Origin: Paraphysomonas bandaiensis
Lineage: Eukaryota > Chrysophyceae
Reading direction: 5' to 3'
Assembly (NCBI GenBank): GCA_965644295.1
Contig: CBFFRP010000433.1
Coordinates: 248,001-312,000 of the forward strand
Length of the DNA: 64,000 bases
The position numbers were made by a program, and so were the translations under genes. Positions 1-10,749 of the stretch are shown piece by piece (within the stretch, counting starts at the first letter, position 1; each line of letters opens with the position of its first letter). The notes beneath the pieces are model-generated. The model did no database searches, was not told the origin of the DNA, and worked only from the letters and a program-made list of their open reading frames with translations.

Positions 1-278
1 GATTAGTAGAGTATAAGATAGTATCAGAGTGAAAAAATACAAGATTGCTGATTTTGTGCTCATAGTGATTAAAAGTTAAATGTTACAATCCTTGTATTTT
101 GGCTATGTAACTGAAAATTAGACCAAAAACTAAATGGAAGAACAAAATCTTTTCTTGCAACAAAAGTCATGTAAAATAGTAGTCGGGAAAATTGAAGTAC
201 CACAGTTTGTACGGGGTTTCAATCGACGATTGCAATGCTTTATCCAGTCAGAACGCAGTTCTTCATTGTATTGGCAGC

Positions 279-547
279 TTACTCCAGTTCCAGTTTGTCA
301 AGTCGTTGCATCCAGTATTCTATTCCTAATGAGTTCTTCACCTGGCCATATATCTGTGGTCTTTCTCTATATTCTACCTACTTGACAGCTCATACTTTTT
401 TCACATCTTTCTTCCTTGTGATCAGTATCTGATAGGGCTGACACTTGATAAGGCTCTTGCCAGCTATGATAGTGTTTAGAATATTAGTCAGAATGGTAAG
501 ATGAAATATCAGACTAACTACGCTGTCCCCTCATCTCTTAGATTCAT
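279..547 (-). CDS. possible 56-aa mini-gene, three exons
   Basis: I do not recognise this protein. Three short segments on the minus strand (547-522, 463-382, 341-279) join in one frame through two GT-AG introns of 58 and 40 nt. They give a 56-residue polypeptide starting MNLRDEG and ending in KLELE, then TAA. The phases match at both joins, and the intron sizes fit the rest of the window. It would sit head to head with eL29, 362 bp apart, like the other gene pairs here. The product is hydrophilic, has two cysteines, and shows no signal peptide or membrane segment. A chance alignment of short open segments is quite possible; only transcript data would settle it. Confidence 0.35.
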
Positions 548-909
548 ATGCTCAAGACGAATCCATGACAGCACATATCAAGGTCAGTGTACTGTATGTG
601 TGTGCTACGAATGCATAAATGCATGAATAGATATGGCTGTATGAGCCATGATGATGATCAAGATATCCAGGAATACAATTGTATACAGAAATATACAATG
701 ATATTATATACCGTACTGTATTGTGAAGAAAGTTTCAGTTTTGAGTTTTCAGTAAACATACCTCTTCAAGATACTCTGACCCCATGCAATTGATGATCTG
801 AGACAGTGGTAATTGTCTATGTATATGTTGCTTCACACACCTCTATGTATCGTTTGAACAGATACTTAATATTGCAGCATTAGACTGATATTAAAAGCAA
901 CTATTCGCC

Positions 910-1178
910 ATGCCTAAGGTACAGTTATATGAACAATGAGATAGTTATATTAATGCTTGCTGTAGCAAAAGAACCACACCGGCAGAAACGCTACTGTGAA
1001 AGCCCACAAAAATGGAATTAAGAAGCGCTCAAAATTCCAGATGAGATCTCTTAAGGGAGTAAGTACAGGTGAACAATAACATTTTTGTTGCTTACTTCTC
1101 TTATAGATGGATCCTAAATTCTTGCGCAACTTGAGATTTTCCAAGAAGAATAACAAGAAGGCTACCAAGGCTGAATAG
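910..1178 (+). CDS. RPL29: 60S ribosomal protein eL29
   Basis: Small basic protein of the large ribosomal subunit. Exons 910-918, 966-1058 and 1107-1178 join through introns of 47 and 48 nt into 57 residues. The protein starts MPKQKNHT and carries the family signatures NHT, AHKNGIKK, SLKG-DPKFLRN and a lysine-rich tail. The first exon codes only for Met-Pro-Lys, so single-frame searches miss it. The length fits the short eL29 of protists and fungi. The family normally has SLKGVDPKFL; here a methionine replaces the valine at the exon 2/3 junction. Expression is probably constitutive; no promoter element could be recognised. Confidence 0.95.
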
Positions 1179-1735
1179 TTCGTCTTTTACGTTCTAAATA
1201 ACTTGACAATGCTGCTAATTTATTGAAGTTTCCTTTTCTCTGTATTTTAACCGGCATTTGTAGCGCTCTTAGATCTGAGTGATAACTTCACTGCCTTACA
1301 TAGCTGCACAGTAATAGCGGAAATCGGACCGCTAGCTACGTTAGTACTTGTTCAGAGGGTCACCACATTTGTCAATTAGCCTGTAGTTCGTAGACTAATA
1401 TCCTGTTCTGATTATATAACATCTATGCTACCAAAATTAAGTATAGCATAGGTGAATTTGTGAATAGTAGAAAAGCAACTGACGTATCCTACGCTTGCGT
1501 TTCAGTGATGAGTGCTACAGCTACACACCGACGCAATAGCTGACAACTCACTGCAATTGTTTGTTTAGTCTAATATGGGGTGTAGGTCGTTCACGTCGAG
1601 TGGTGATAAAAGCAGTGAAGAGTTGAATGATCACCTTAACTACTAAAATGCATGACTAACACTTGTACTTCATAGTACACCGTACACCTCGGAAAGAAAG
1701 TTGTGATACATTACACATACTGGTACAACTAATGC
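1179..1735. other. convergent spacer between eL29 and the mitochondrial carrier
   Basis: 557 bp between two convergent genes. I see no supportable gene or RNA. A TGATGA followed 40 nt later by CTGA near 1508-1547 recalls C/D snoRNA boxes but lacks a convincing terminal stem or D' box. Confidence 0.5.
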
Positions 1736-2772
1736 TTACTTCTTATTTAAGATATTGTGACACAATTCAAATGTCACAAAAAATAACATATTCCATGGTG
1801 CTAAACGTAGCCATGTGGCAAAGAATCCTCTGTATAGACCAAAGATACCGTGTGTTCTATACATTCCTTGTAAGCTTGACATCATACCAACAGGATTAGC
1901 ATCTGTAGGGTCGGCTGTCATAAGTAGTGTCTTACAACGATCAATAGGAGCAGAAACAATAGATGCAACCAACCCGCTCATAAGAGACGAAAACAAGTGT
2001 GTTCCCAAAGTTTTGCCACCAAGGATACCATTCTCTACTATTAAGCCCTTGAAATAATCGTAGGTTGCTAGCTCTGCTGCATTTACAAGAAATGCGCGCT
2101 GGCAACTTGGCATAGCACCGGCCCAGAGAGCAGAAAGTCCGCCGTAATCGTAAAGGCGAAAGAGTTCTGCATACAAGCTTACGGAAGAAGTATCGTGTGA
2201 TGCATTTGCTTGGGATCGTACTTTTATAACCTGTGGAGTGACTTTGTCTAAGAATCATAACTATATAACCATACATTCCTTACATCAAAAGGATTGGTTA
2301 TCCAGGCACCAAGTGATCCTGCTAATCCCCCCGCTAGTACCAGCAGCCAAACTGGAGCAGAAAATGACGCCATCTCAGAATCAGATAAAAACAACGATAA
2401 TAGGCCATCCCGTAGATACGCGTACGACATCATTTTAACACTTTGATATATAAACTGGCGCAACAGTGCTGGTGTAGCACCTTTCCATAGAGCAAACATG
2501 CCCTCATTACGTCCGATTGCTAGAATAGTCCCCAATAGCCCAAGGGCTTCCTTGCTAGCAGTTCCAACTTGAATTCTTACTTTAGCGACCTCTAAAGGCG
2601 TCGTAAAAAATTCAGCTGGACACGACGCAATTCCGCCAGCTATCGTCATAGACCAGTTCATTGCAATGGTGGATTTATACACACTAGCTGCCCATAGGTC
2701 TACATATCCAAATACATATAATAGCAATACAGAGGTCACAACTATTGCAACACCAATCCTGGCACTAGACAT
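1736..2772 (-). CDS. mitochondrial carrier family (SLC25) protein
   Basis: Inner-membrane solute carrier built of three tandem repeats of about 100 residues. Exons 2772-2284 and 2230-1736 join across a 53-nt intron into 327 aa. The signature Px(D/E)xx(K/R) appears three times: PLEVAKVRIQ in repeat 1 (Glu instead of Asp), PFDVIKVRSQ in repeat 2 (split by the intron), and APIDRCKTLL in repeat 3. Each is followed by the expected glycine-rich segment (ALWKGATPALLRQ, ALWAGAMPSCQR, GLYRGFFATWLRL). The pattern is closest to the 2-oxoglutarate/dicarboxylate/uncoupling branch, but the substrate cannot be read from this. The gene faces the kinase gene at its 5' end. Confidence 0.92.
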
Positions 2773-3381
2773 ACTACACTATAGCTTTCTATCAGCACTC
2801 TGTAATTAATTCTTCACAAGTGATACACACACAAAGGAGCATCGTGTCTTAGATTGTTGCTAATGAGGAAGTGAGCACAGAGGGTGGATATAATGTATAT
2901 ATAAGCTAAGGAAATAATTCAATACTATGAAATTTGCTGTAGACAATGATGTCCACTGGGCAGCAGTGTAGTGTATATAGTGTGCTGTATACCGTATATT
3001 GTACACTGTATATGGTACATATGGATACGGACATACCAGTACGTAGTATGAAGTAGTGTACTGCTGTACATCACATTATGGTGTAGTGTTGTATGATTCT
3101 ACGGGTACACTACACAAGTACGTATTCATAACTGCAGTATGACAGTTGAGTGCAGTGGTACAGGAGGATATCGTATGACAGTGCACAGCTTTAACGAGGT
3201 CTCCTTATACACCTTTAAGTATCCCTATACTGCTTTTGGAGTCTATGATATTATAACAAAACAGAAGGACAGGATGCATTCAAAGGATTTGTATGGGCCG
3301 TTAGTTGGCGTTATGTATCTATTATATATAGTCAACTGTACGATGCAATTATCACCTCAACGTCATAACTGTTTGTATTAG
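2773..3381. other. divergent spacer, carrier / kinase
   Basis: AT-rich, with many GTATA/TACTG-type short words at 2950-3120. It must hold the promoter of the carrier and at least one 5' exon of the kinase, which I could not fix. One candidate first exon begins at the ATG at 3139 and would splice from about 3157, leaving an intron of over 200 nt, long for this genome. Confidence 0.4.
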
Positions 3382-4592
3382 ATGCTGATGCGGGTATACA
3401 GCCCGAAGAAGAGGAAAGTTTTGTTGGTGATATCGTTGCTGGTCATGTAGGTGTCTTATGCATTCACGAGTAATAGGATCATACATGTTCGTAGATTAAG
3501 TTGATCCAACGATTGGGATCTGGTGCTGATGGTGTCGTGTTTCTTGGACAGAGTATTAATAATCAAGAGAAGTATGCTGTAAAAATGGAAAAGTTTCATA
3601 TTAAAAGTTCAAAGCTGAGTCATGAATATTCTGTGACAAGTTTAATGAGAGCAGCAGGTGCAATTCACTGTAGCTTTATTATTTAAACTTTGGTTGCAGA
3701 GGGCTTTGTGAAAGTTCATTGGTATGGTTCCCATAAAGGTTATAGAGCAATGGCTGTTCAGCTTGTTGGAAGAAACCTCGAGCAAATATGTGCCAGAGGT
3801 CGTGAACGTTGCAGTTTGCAAACAGTTTTATCAGTGGTACATTGATTAAAATCGTGTTTCCCTTCGCTATAATATATAGAAACAGGGAATTCAGCTGATT
3901 AATCTACTCGAACGACTTCACAACACGAATTATATCCACGGGTAATGCTTTATTATGATAACTAAATCTGCAATGTGTTACGCATGCTCGCAGAGACCTC
4001 AAACCGAACAATATAGCTGTAGGAACAGGTGAAGCTGACAGTGGGGTAGTGTATTTGATAGATCTCGGGGACTCTAGGGAGTTTGCATCCCCAGAATCTG
4101 GAATTCACGTGAGCTATCAAGATGGGCAGCGGGTCATCAGTAGTCTTAGATACGCGTCATTAAACGTTCTCCTCGGACTTGGTAGGTGCCAACTTATTAG
4201 ATGCTGACTTTCGTTTATTAAGAGTTATGATCAGCCCCAACCAGACGGGATGATATGGAGTCGTTGGGTTATTCTCTTATTTCTTGCTTACGTCCACTGC
4301 CTTGGCACCACATTCCTGGTTCGAGTAGGGCTTCCAAGATTCGACACGCGATAAATATTCGTGCTGACGTTACTGTGTCGCAATTGTGTAGTGGTCTACC
4401 AGGTGTGGTAAGAAAGATAGAAACATTGAAATAATACTTTTCGTAGGAGAATTTCAACTATTCATGAGTCATGTGAAGGGTTTAGGTTACAGTGAACAAC
4501 CGAATTACGTCTTCCTCAGACAACTTTTAATTGGTGCCATGGCACGGCTAAATTTAAATATTATCTCTAAAACTGATGTCATTGACAGTTAG
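3382..4592 (+). CDS. casein kinase 1-like protein kinase (5' exon unresolved)
   Basis: Ser/Thr kinase of the CK1 group. Exons 3382-3446, 3495-3657, 3700-3836, 3880-3941, 3994-4181, 4235-4402 and 4447-4592 join in phase through introns of 42-53 nt. Visible motifs are the glycine loop GSGADGVVFLG, the catalytic lysine in YAVKME, the loop HGDLKPNN, the metal-binding DLG (LIDLGDS, in place of DFG), the activation-segment SLRYASLN, and CK1-typical RRDDMESLGYSLI, LPW and LCSGLPGEF. It ends soon after the kinase fold, so there is no long regulatory tail. The region before the first exon shown (DADAGIQPEEEE) is acidic and enters in phase 1, so at least one upstream exon is missing. It is close to the VRK/TTBK/CK1 split but reads as CK1. 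Confidence 0.88.
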
Positions 4593-5318
4593 GATTGTAT
4601 TAATGTGTATATATACCTTGTTTTATATAATTGGAAGTTTTAATCGTATAGTTTTTTAAACAGATAGATAGTATATGGTGTTATATATAGTAACCATCTA
4701 CTTCTGTTTTGAGTTCTCATTTAAAAAAAACGTAACTATCTGTAGCAGGGCCTGGTAACCATTAATGGCCCATTAATGGAAGTGCGGTTCCCGGCAATAA
4801 AAATGACATTAATGACAAATGTCCCGGCAATTATGATGGCATTACTATTAATGGCCATTAATGCCATTACCATTAACGGTTACCAGGCCCTGATCTGTAG
4901 TAGCGATAGAGAATGACACGGAATGTTGCAAGATATTGAGTAAGTTAGCTGTTCAGTTACTTTTAAGTTCAACTCTTCACTTTTCAGAACACATCAAGCC
5001 TTTATCATCTGTCATATTAGCTTACTGTACATGATGGTGTCAAACGTTAAACTGTGATCGAGTTGAATATACAGCGAATATTATCTATATCTTTTGTCGA
5101 ACTAACTTCATCATGTCGGTACTATAGTATAGTGTTTAAATATTGTACATATATTCACGACTGGTTAAATATTGCAAAATAACTTAGTTGTCTCTTGGCT
5201 GTATAGAACTATATAGATAACATATCTCTTCCAAAGTTATCAACTCCTATATACTATATATATTCTCTGAATGATTGCACTTTAGTTTAAGTAGGAAACC
5301 GTTCAGTTTCTCTGCTAG
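4593..5318. other. spacer downstream of the kinase
   Basis: AT-rich spacer of about 730 bp. It holds the foldback element at 4746-4892; nothing else is recognisable. Confidence 0.5.
4746..4892. mobile_element. 147-bp foldback MITE-like element
   Basis: Both ends carry the same inverted sequence: CAGGGCCTGGTAACC at the left and its complement GGTTACCAGGCCCTG at the right. The interior is made of short repeats of ATTAATGG/CCATTAAT and AATGGCATT, so nearly the whole element can fold back on itself. There is no coding capacity, and no clear target duplication could be read. It looks like a miniature inverted-repeat transposable element. Confidence 0.7.
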
Positions 5319-5711
5319 ATAGGTAAATTGTCTAATGAAGTTTTAAATCTAATATGCGATGAACTCATATTTTACATGACTACACAAAATTTTGATTTGT
5401 CATTCTCTCAGTCACTCCAAAGCCCTTTATTTCTATTAGGTGGGACATCAGGTTCTTTCATAGGATTCGAAGACGTTCACACAAGCAAGTCGTATTTATT
5501 ATTTATGTTCCCATTCGGCCCAAGCTTTTGCTGTAAGTATCTAGTAATTCTCAAAACACAACGTGAAGGTGCAATATCACTACATGACAACAACTATCAG
5601 TTAGCAGTTAGTGTCCTCACCAATTTAATCACAACTGAATCTAAATGCACTTCAATTCTAGCCGTGATAAAAGTCGTCCGTCAACGTATTTTAATTCGAT
5701 TCAGTGAGTAA
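5319..5711 (+). CDS. hypothetical open segment, about 130 aa
   Basis: I do not recognise this protein. The frame is open from the in-frame stop ending at 5318 to a TGA-TAA region at 5711, and codes for a mixed hydrophobic segment (FLLGGTSGSFIGFED, YLLFMFPFGPSFCCKYLVIL, YQLAVSVLTNLI). No ATG lies in frame at its start, so it would need a 5' exon joined at an acceptor such as GCTAG at 5314-5318. The composition is more protein-like than most random frames here, with alternating strands and helices like a small alpha/beta fold. It lies between the kinase and SmD1. The call rests only on open length and composition and could be wrong. Confidence 0.3.
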   Translation: MGKLSNEVLNLICDELIFYMTTQNFDLSFSQSLQSPLFLLGGTSGSFIGFEDVHTSKSYLLFMFPFGPSFCCKYLVILKTQREGAISLHDNNYQLAVSVLTNLITTESKCTSILAVIKVVRQRILIRFSE

Positions 5712-5966
5712 TCATTTTGCAATGATATGTTTCTGTTTGTTTTTTAAATACGAATATACATACGCTTTAGGACTGATCAGCATTACTAGGATGTATACCG
5801 ACCAACAAAACCGACACAATTATCTGAGGAGGAAGTTATTATTATGACATCTGCCTATTTGCCCCAATATAAAGTCGCACAAGTGCATATCAATATAAGT
5901 ATCTAACTTTACATCACAAGTGATGCCAAATGATTCACTAGGGAAAATAAACAACACTATGCCGCC

Positions 5967-6491
5967 TTATCTCCCTCCTCGTCCACCACCTCTACCCCCG
6001 CGCCCCCCTCGGCCACCACGTCCACCTCGCCCTCTACCTCCTCGGCCAGGCTTTGGTTGAATTCTTGACAAGGCATGCTTGGGGGTGTCATCAATTAAGA
6101 GGGTATCCAAGTTCAAACTGTCCGGTAGAATATAATATCTAATATTGTTCCCACGAATCGACAGGAAGTCGTGATTGACTGGGTTCTTTCCTTTCACCGT
6201 CGCTTTCACATTTCTCAAATACGTGTTCATTGACACATCAACACCTGTATATATATACATACGCATGAATGAGACTAACATAAAGCAATATCCACTATAC
6301 ATAACCCAACCTGTGATAGTTCCCGATACAACTGTCCCATTCTTCAACTCAATGGTGACAGACTCATTATTGAGCTTCATTAAAAATCTGTCGCATGCAT
6401 ATGATTACATACATACACACTCAACACATACATACACATACATACACATTGAGATATATACAGATGCTGTTACGTACCTCACAAGTTTCAT
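5967..6491 (-). CDS. SNRPD1: small nuclear ribonucleoprotein SmD1
   Basis: Core Sm protein of the U1, U2, U4 and U5 snRNPs. Exons 6491-6478, 6387-6311 and 6244-5967 give 122 aa. The start [13 protein letters not shown], the Sm1 segment ([15 protein letters not shown]), the Sm2 segment ([17 protein letters not shown]) and the Gly-Arg-rich tail of about 28 residues all match the family; human SmD1 is 119 aa. The first exon is 14 nt and encodes MKLV plus two bases of Arg. Intron 1 (90 nt) contains a GTAT-rich microsatellite. Intron 2 (66 nt) has no stop and keeps frame, so a retained-intron product would be readable. The tail is the usual substrate for symmetric arginine dimethylation and SMN-type assembly. 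Confidence 0.97.
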
Positions 6492-7092
6492 GGTGCTCGG
6501 AATTTAGAAAAGGAACCCTGCAAATCCAGCTAACCTGGGCAAATAATATTAATATCGGACAGTACCTTCGACTGCTCTGTAATGTTTGTATGTGATGGGT
6601 TGCAATATATATATATATATATATGTGCATGTATGCATGCTGTATGCTGTATGATGCTGTATGTATGTATGTATGTGTTGCTATTGCTGCACCGCATACC
6701 ATCAAATATACAGCATGCTCTTATACAGTGTATTCAAAGAATACCTTGGAATACGAGATCATTTGTGAGAGAGAATACGGTATATATACGCTTCTGTATA
6801 GCCTTCTTGTGTTTAGTACTGCAGTATGTATACGATAGAGTACCTACCTACAGTACAGCAGTACATATACATACATACACCTACAGGTATGGAAGGTGTA
6901 TTTTTTTCTCTAGGGTTTGGAATGGATGGTGCTTTACGTCTATATACTCTGCATATATTACACGCACAGTCATTGCACATAGCTAAGATAGCACCTATAG
7001 AAGGGTTGCAACGGGAGCCGATTGTCCATTGGTTATATTCAGTGATATAACAAAGGGTACTGTTTTTATACGTCCTAGTTATCAGTTGAATT
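6492..7092. other. divergent spacer, SmD1 / KH-WW protein
   Basis: About 600 bp between two start codons, holding short AT and GTAT simple repeats at 6606-6690 and palindromic GCATGCTGTATGCTGTATG words. No gene could be supported. It must hold both promoters. Confidence 0.5.
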
Positions 7093-8820
7093 ATGTCTGA
7101 GGAAACTAGTGCCGTTAATGCATCTCCTGCACAAGAGACATCAGCTGTGAATGCATCTCCTGCACAAGAGACATCAGCTGTGAATGCATCTCCTGCACAA
7201 GAGACATCAGCTGTGAATGCATCTCCTGCACAAGAGACATCAGCTGTGAATGCATCTCCTGCACAAGAGACATCAGCTGTGAATGCATCTCCTGCACAAG
7301 AGACACCAGCTGTGAATGCATCTCCTGCACAAGAGACATCAGCTGTGAATGCATCTCCTGCACAAGAGACATCAGCTGTGAATGCATCTCCTGCACAAGA
7401 GACATCAGATGTGAATGCATCTCCCGCACAAGAGAGTGTCAGTGCAACTCATCCAAATGATTCAGAAAATAACGATAAGGAGTTGAAGAGGAAAAGAGAG
7501 GAACTTACAAGTGATTTGAATGAAAGTGAGGAGGAGGACAACAAAAAGGCTAAATTAGAGACCGAAACTGCTGCAGTAAATGTTCCGCCATATATGACTG
7601 AAAATGGAGAGTATATTGAGAAACTAGAAGTTTCACCAGCTAAAGTTGGTCAAGTAAGTACAACACTAGTTCATGAAAACTGAATTTTACATCGATTCAA
7701 TTAGATTATTGGATCGAAAGGTGCTATTATACAAGAAATGCAGGCTCGGTCGGGATGTAAAATTGATGTAAACCAAGATTTTCCGGAAGGTGTTAATCGT
7801 GTGGTAACTTTCATAGGTTCAAAAGAACAGATCGCTGCTGCCAGGAAGCTTGTTGACATGGTTCTAGAGAATGGTCCTGCTGCTATACACATGTTGAACG
7901 GCCCCGTCGTTACCCAGGAAATGGAATGCGCGCAGTCGCTAGTTGGTAGAATCATTGGGGCAGGTGGGGCAACTATCCGTGACATCCAAACCCGGTGCTC
8001 TGCAAAGGTACAAATCGATCAGGATTTCCCTGAGGGAGTGCCCCGAAAGATCCATATTACTGGCAACGCTGGTGCAGTGAATCAAGCAGCGATGATGATA
8101 AAGTATGTGATTGATAACGGGCCGCCTGGGCCTATGGGATTGCCCTCCTTCGGTATGGATGGCAGTATGGGCATGCCTCCACAACAGGTTGCACCATCCA
8201 ACTCAGGCTCACAGGTTATCGAGTGTGCGAAACAGTTCGTGGGGCGAATTATTGGACGCGGCGGTGAGACTATAAATCTAGTCCAGGGTAGAAGCGGTGC
8301 CCGCGTGCAGATTGATCAGAATGTTCCAGAAGGCACCCCGTGTAAGGTCAATATAACGGGGCTTCCCCAATGTGTGGCAACGGCAGCACAGATGGTGCAG
8401 GAAATTATTACCAATGGACCGAACCGCTTGAGTATGATGGGTGCACCGGGTGGAATGGGTGCACCGGGTGGAATGGGAGGCATGGCAGGTGGATATTACG
8501 GACAGCAGCCAATGGCATACGGCATGCCCCAGTATGGATATCCTCCCCAGCAGCAGGGTGGAGTGTATCCGCAGCAAAACTTGTATATGGCCCCTCCTCA
8601 ACAGCACCAATATGGGGGCACCTATTCCCAGCCAAGTGCCTCGGTCTACCAAAATGGGGCGTCAGGATGGAATGGACAGCAGACTCAGCCGCAGCAAACG
8701 ACGACGGCTAAACCGTCCGCACTCCCTGCTGGGTGGTCGGAGCACAAGACAGATGATGGAAACACGTTTTGGTATAACTCAGGGACAGGAGTTTCGCAAT
8801 GGGAGCGCCCCACAAACTAG
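7093..8820 (+). CDS. triple-KH, WW-domain RNA-binding protein (FUBP/KHSRP-like)
   Basis: Single-stranded nucleic-acid-binding protein of 558 aa, from exons 7093-7653 and 7705-8820 (51-nt intron). Domains in order: ten copies of the 11-residue unit ETSAVNASPAQ (residues 4-113); a lysine-glutamate stretch with a KRKREE nuclear-localisation-like motif; KH1 about 178-240 (loop GSKG, interrupted by the intron); KH2 about 260-325 (GAGG); KH3 about 360-425 (GRGG); a Met-Gly-Gln-Tyr-rich low-complexity stretch; and a C-terminal WW domain about 528-556 (LPAGW ... FWYN ... VSQWERP). All three KH loops keep GxxG, so all should bind. KH repeats plus WW recall plant and fungal splicing or mRNA-decay factors; FUBP proteins usually have four KH domains. 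A role in mRNA processing is inference. Confidence 0.93.
7102..7431 (+). repeat. 33-bp coding minisatellite, 10 copies
   Basis: Ten head-to-tail 33-bp units encode the 11-residue unit ETSAVNASPAQ. Units 2-9 are nearly identical at the nucleotide level; unit 1 differs at synonymous sites, unit 7 has Ser to Pro, and unit 10 has Ala to Asp. The near-identity of the central units points to recent expansion by unequal exchange or slippage. Confidence 0.95.
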
Positions 8821-9409
8821 ACCTCACATGAGATGAGCTTCATATGATGTAGGTGCTACTGCTTATTATATGTCACTACAACTGTAACCGTGTTGTGCAC
8901 ACTTGATATGCACATGTTAAACAGAATTTATGCTGGTGCTGTGCATATGGAAAAAACACTACTGCTACATGTATTATCTGTGAATGATAATGCTCTGCTG
9001 TCGTGATTTGTCTGTTCATCTCGTATCTGCGCGTCATGTAAGCATTTATGAATAATTTCGGACTGCCATATGATCAGTTCGTTGAGGTAAGACGCTCCCA
9101 GCAGTACGTTTTTTGGTACATTTTATTTGGTGGCGGGAATAGTTTTTAATTAGTTTATTTTCATTTATTAGTAACTTGGAATAATGATAATAATTTATCG
9201 GTTAAAGCATCGTAAAATTGTCGAAAGATATAACGATGAGAGAGGAGGGTTGGGGTAAAGCTAAGTAATAGTACAGCAAATAGCTAACCGGGGAATGTTT
9301 CAACAATATTACAGAAACTGAAAGCATTGTTGTGTATGTTGAAACCTGAGAGTCACAATGAAAGTAAGTAATCTTTTAAAATGAAAATTAAGCATGAAAG
9401 ATATATATA
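8821..9409. other. 3' spacer of the KH-WW gene
   Basis: About 590 bp of AT-rich sequence. No gene, RNA or repeat could be supported. Confidence 0.4.
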
Positions 9410-9410
9410 T

Positions 9411-9792
9411 ACTTAGTAACACTTACTTCTATTCACACTTAGTAACAACTTAGTAACACTTACTTCTATTCACACTTAGTAACAACTTAGTAACACTTAC
9501 TTAGTAACACTTACTTCTATTCACACTTAGTAACAACTTAGTAACACCATATATATAATATATGAACTTAGTAACACTTACTTCTATTCACACTTAGTAA
9601 CAACTTAGTAACACTTACTTAGTAACACTTACTTCTATTCACACTTAGTAACAACTTAGTAACACCATATTTATATGAATATTATATATATGGTGTTACT
9701 AAGTTGTTACTAAGTGTGAATAGAAGTAAGTGTTACTAAGTAAGTGTTACTAAGTTGTTACTAAGTGTGAATAGAAGTAAGTGTTACTAAGT
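9411..9792. repeat. minisatellite with a 227-bp terminal palindrome
   Basis: Direct repeats of about 37 bp (words ACTTAGTAACAC, ACTTACTTCTATTCAC) run from 9411 to 9668. The last 103 bp (9566-9668) then recur in inverted orientation at 9690-9792 across a 21-bp AT spacer. Transcribed or single-stranded, this would form a near-perfect stem of about 100 bp. There is no coding potential. Confidence 0.85.
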
Positions 9793-10194
9793 GTCGAAAG
9801 GTTATGTAAGTAAAAGTTACGTTGTATCGAATGTTAGTTAATGGTAAAAATGAAACAAACTAAGACTAAGGAACAGATAGCAAAAAATATTACTAAATAA
9901 GTAGAAACAAACGATGCAGGAAGCAGTGTTAAGTCAGCCGACGGAAATGAATTGGTTTCAGTGAGCTGGTCATGATACCGTGATGTCTCCAGTTCGGCTG
10001 TTCGAGCTGCCACATGCTGCTGCTCGTTTAAAGTATCCATTCCCTTGCGGCGAATATTAGTAACGAATCATTTCATCCAGTGTATCTGGACAAGTAAGAG
10101 CATGCAATGTCTGATAGAAGGGATCAGGACTGCGGTCTTCCATGATCGAACACTCTGCAGGATCGTCAGGCAAGGGAGTAAAATCTTCCTCAAG

Positions 10195-10256
10195 CTCCAG
10201 AGCGCAAGTAAAACTCCAGGATTGTCAGGCAAGGGAGTTTTACTTGCGCTCTGGAG
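10195..10256. repeat. 62-bp hairpin
   Basis: CTCCAGAGCGCAAGTAAAACTCC at 10195-10217 is complemented exactly at 10234-10256, leaving a 16-nt loop. The word GTCAGGCAAGGGAG also occurs twice as a direct repeat, just upstream of and within the loop. Confidence 0.8.
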
Positions 10257-10749
10257 TATATTCTGGATACGAGTGTATGGATGGGAGTTCTATGAGCTCT
10301 ACTGGGATGCCCTTCGCGCTAACGAGAACAAAAGCGTCGTTTTTCATCGTCTTGTCCAAAAAAATATACCGCAGAAGCCAATCAGAAATGGAGCATGCCA
10401 ATAAAGAAGTGTCACTCCAGGCAACACTCACTGTGAGGACACGAATCTTAGTCGTGATGATAACTCTGACTTGATTGCAGTGAAGTTGTGATTGTGTAGT
10501 AATCGCAAATGCGGCTGACTAAAGTGTGACGTCGAACAGAACATTGAAGTATGGGCAGGCACTGGTATGTGAACAGCGTTTTGGAACTCCAAGAAGCAGA
10601 TAGGGATGGTTTGAGGGAACAAGATACCATCATCCAGCTGAAATCTTGATGTCGTGCTGCAGAAACCGCAACTTCAATTTTGAAGTAGCGAATGCCACGC
10701 ACTTAGATAGTGATGTCTTGGAATTCCAATAAGGCAACAATTCTGTGTG

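Noticed and set aside
1505-1555. C/D box snoRNA candidate (TGATGA ... CTGA)
   Set aside because: Only about 45 nt, no D'/C' boxes, weak terminal stem and no guide match that I could establish.
7115-7429. Minus-strand frame of repeated EMHSQLMSLVQ
   Set aside because: Antisense shadow of the 33-bp coding minisatellite.
9411-9668. CRISPR-like array
   Set aside because: The units are contiguous tandem repeats without unique spacers, in a eukaryotic genome.
9834-10040. 68-codon minus-strand frame with a hydrophobic tail
   Set aside because: Short, flanked by repeats, no conserved pattern and no neighbouring exon.
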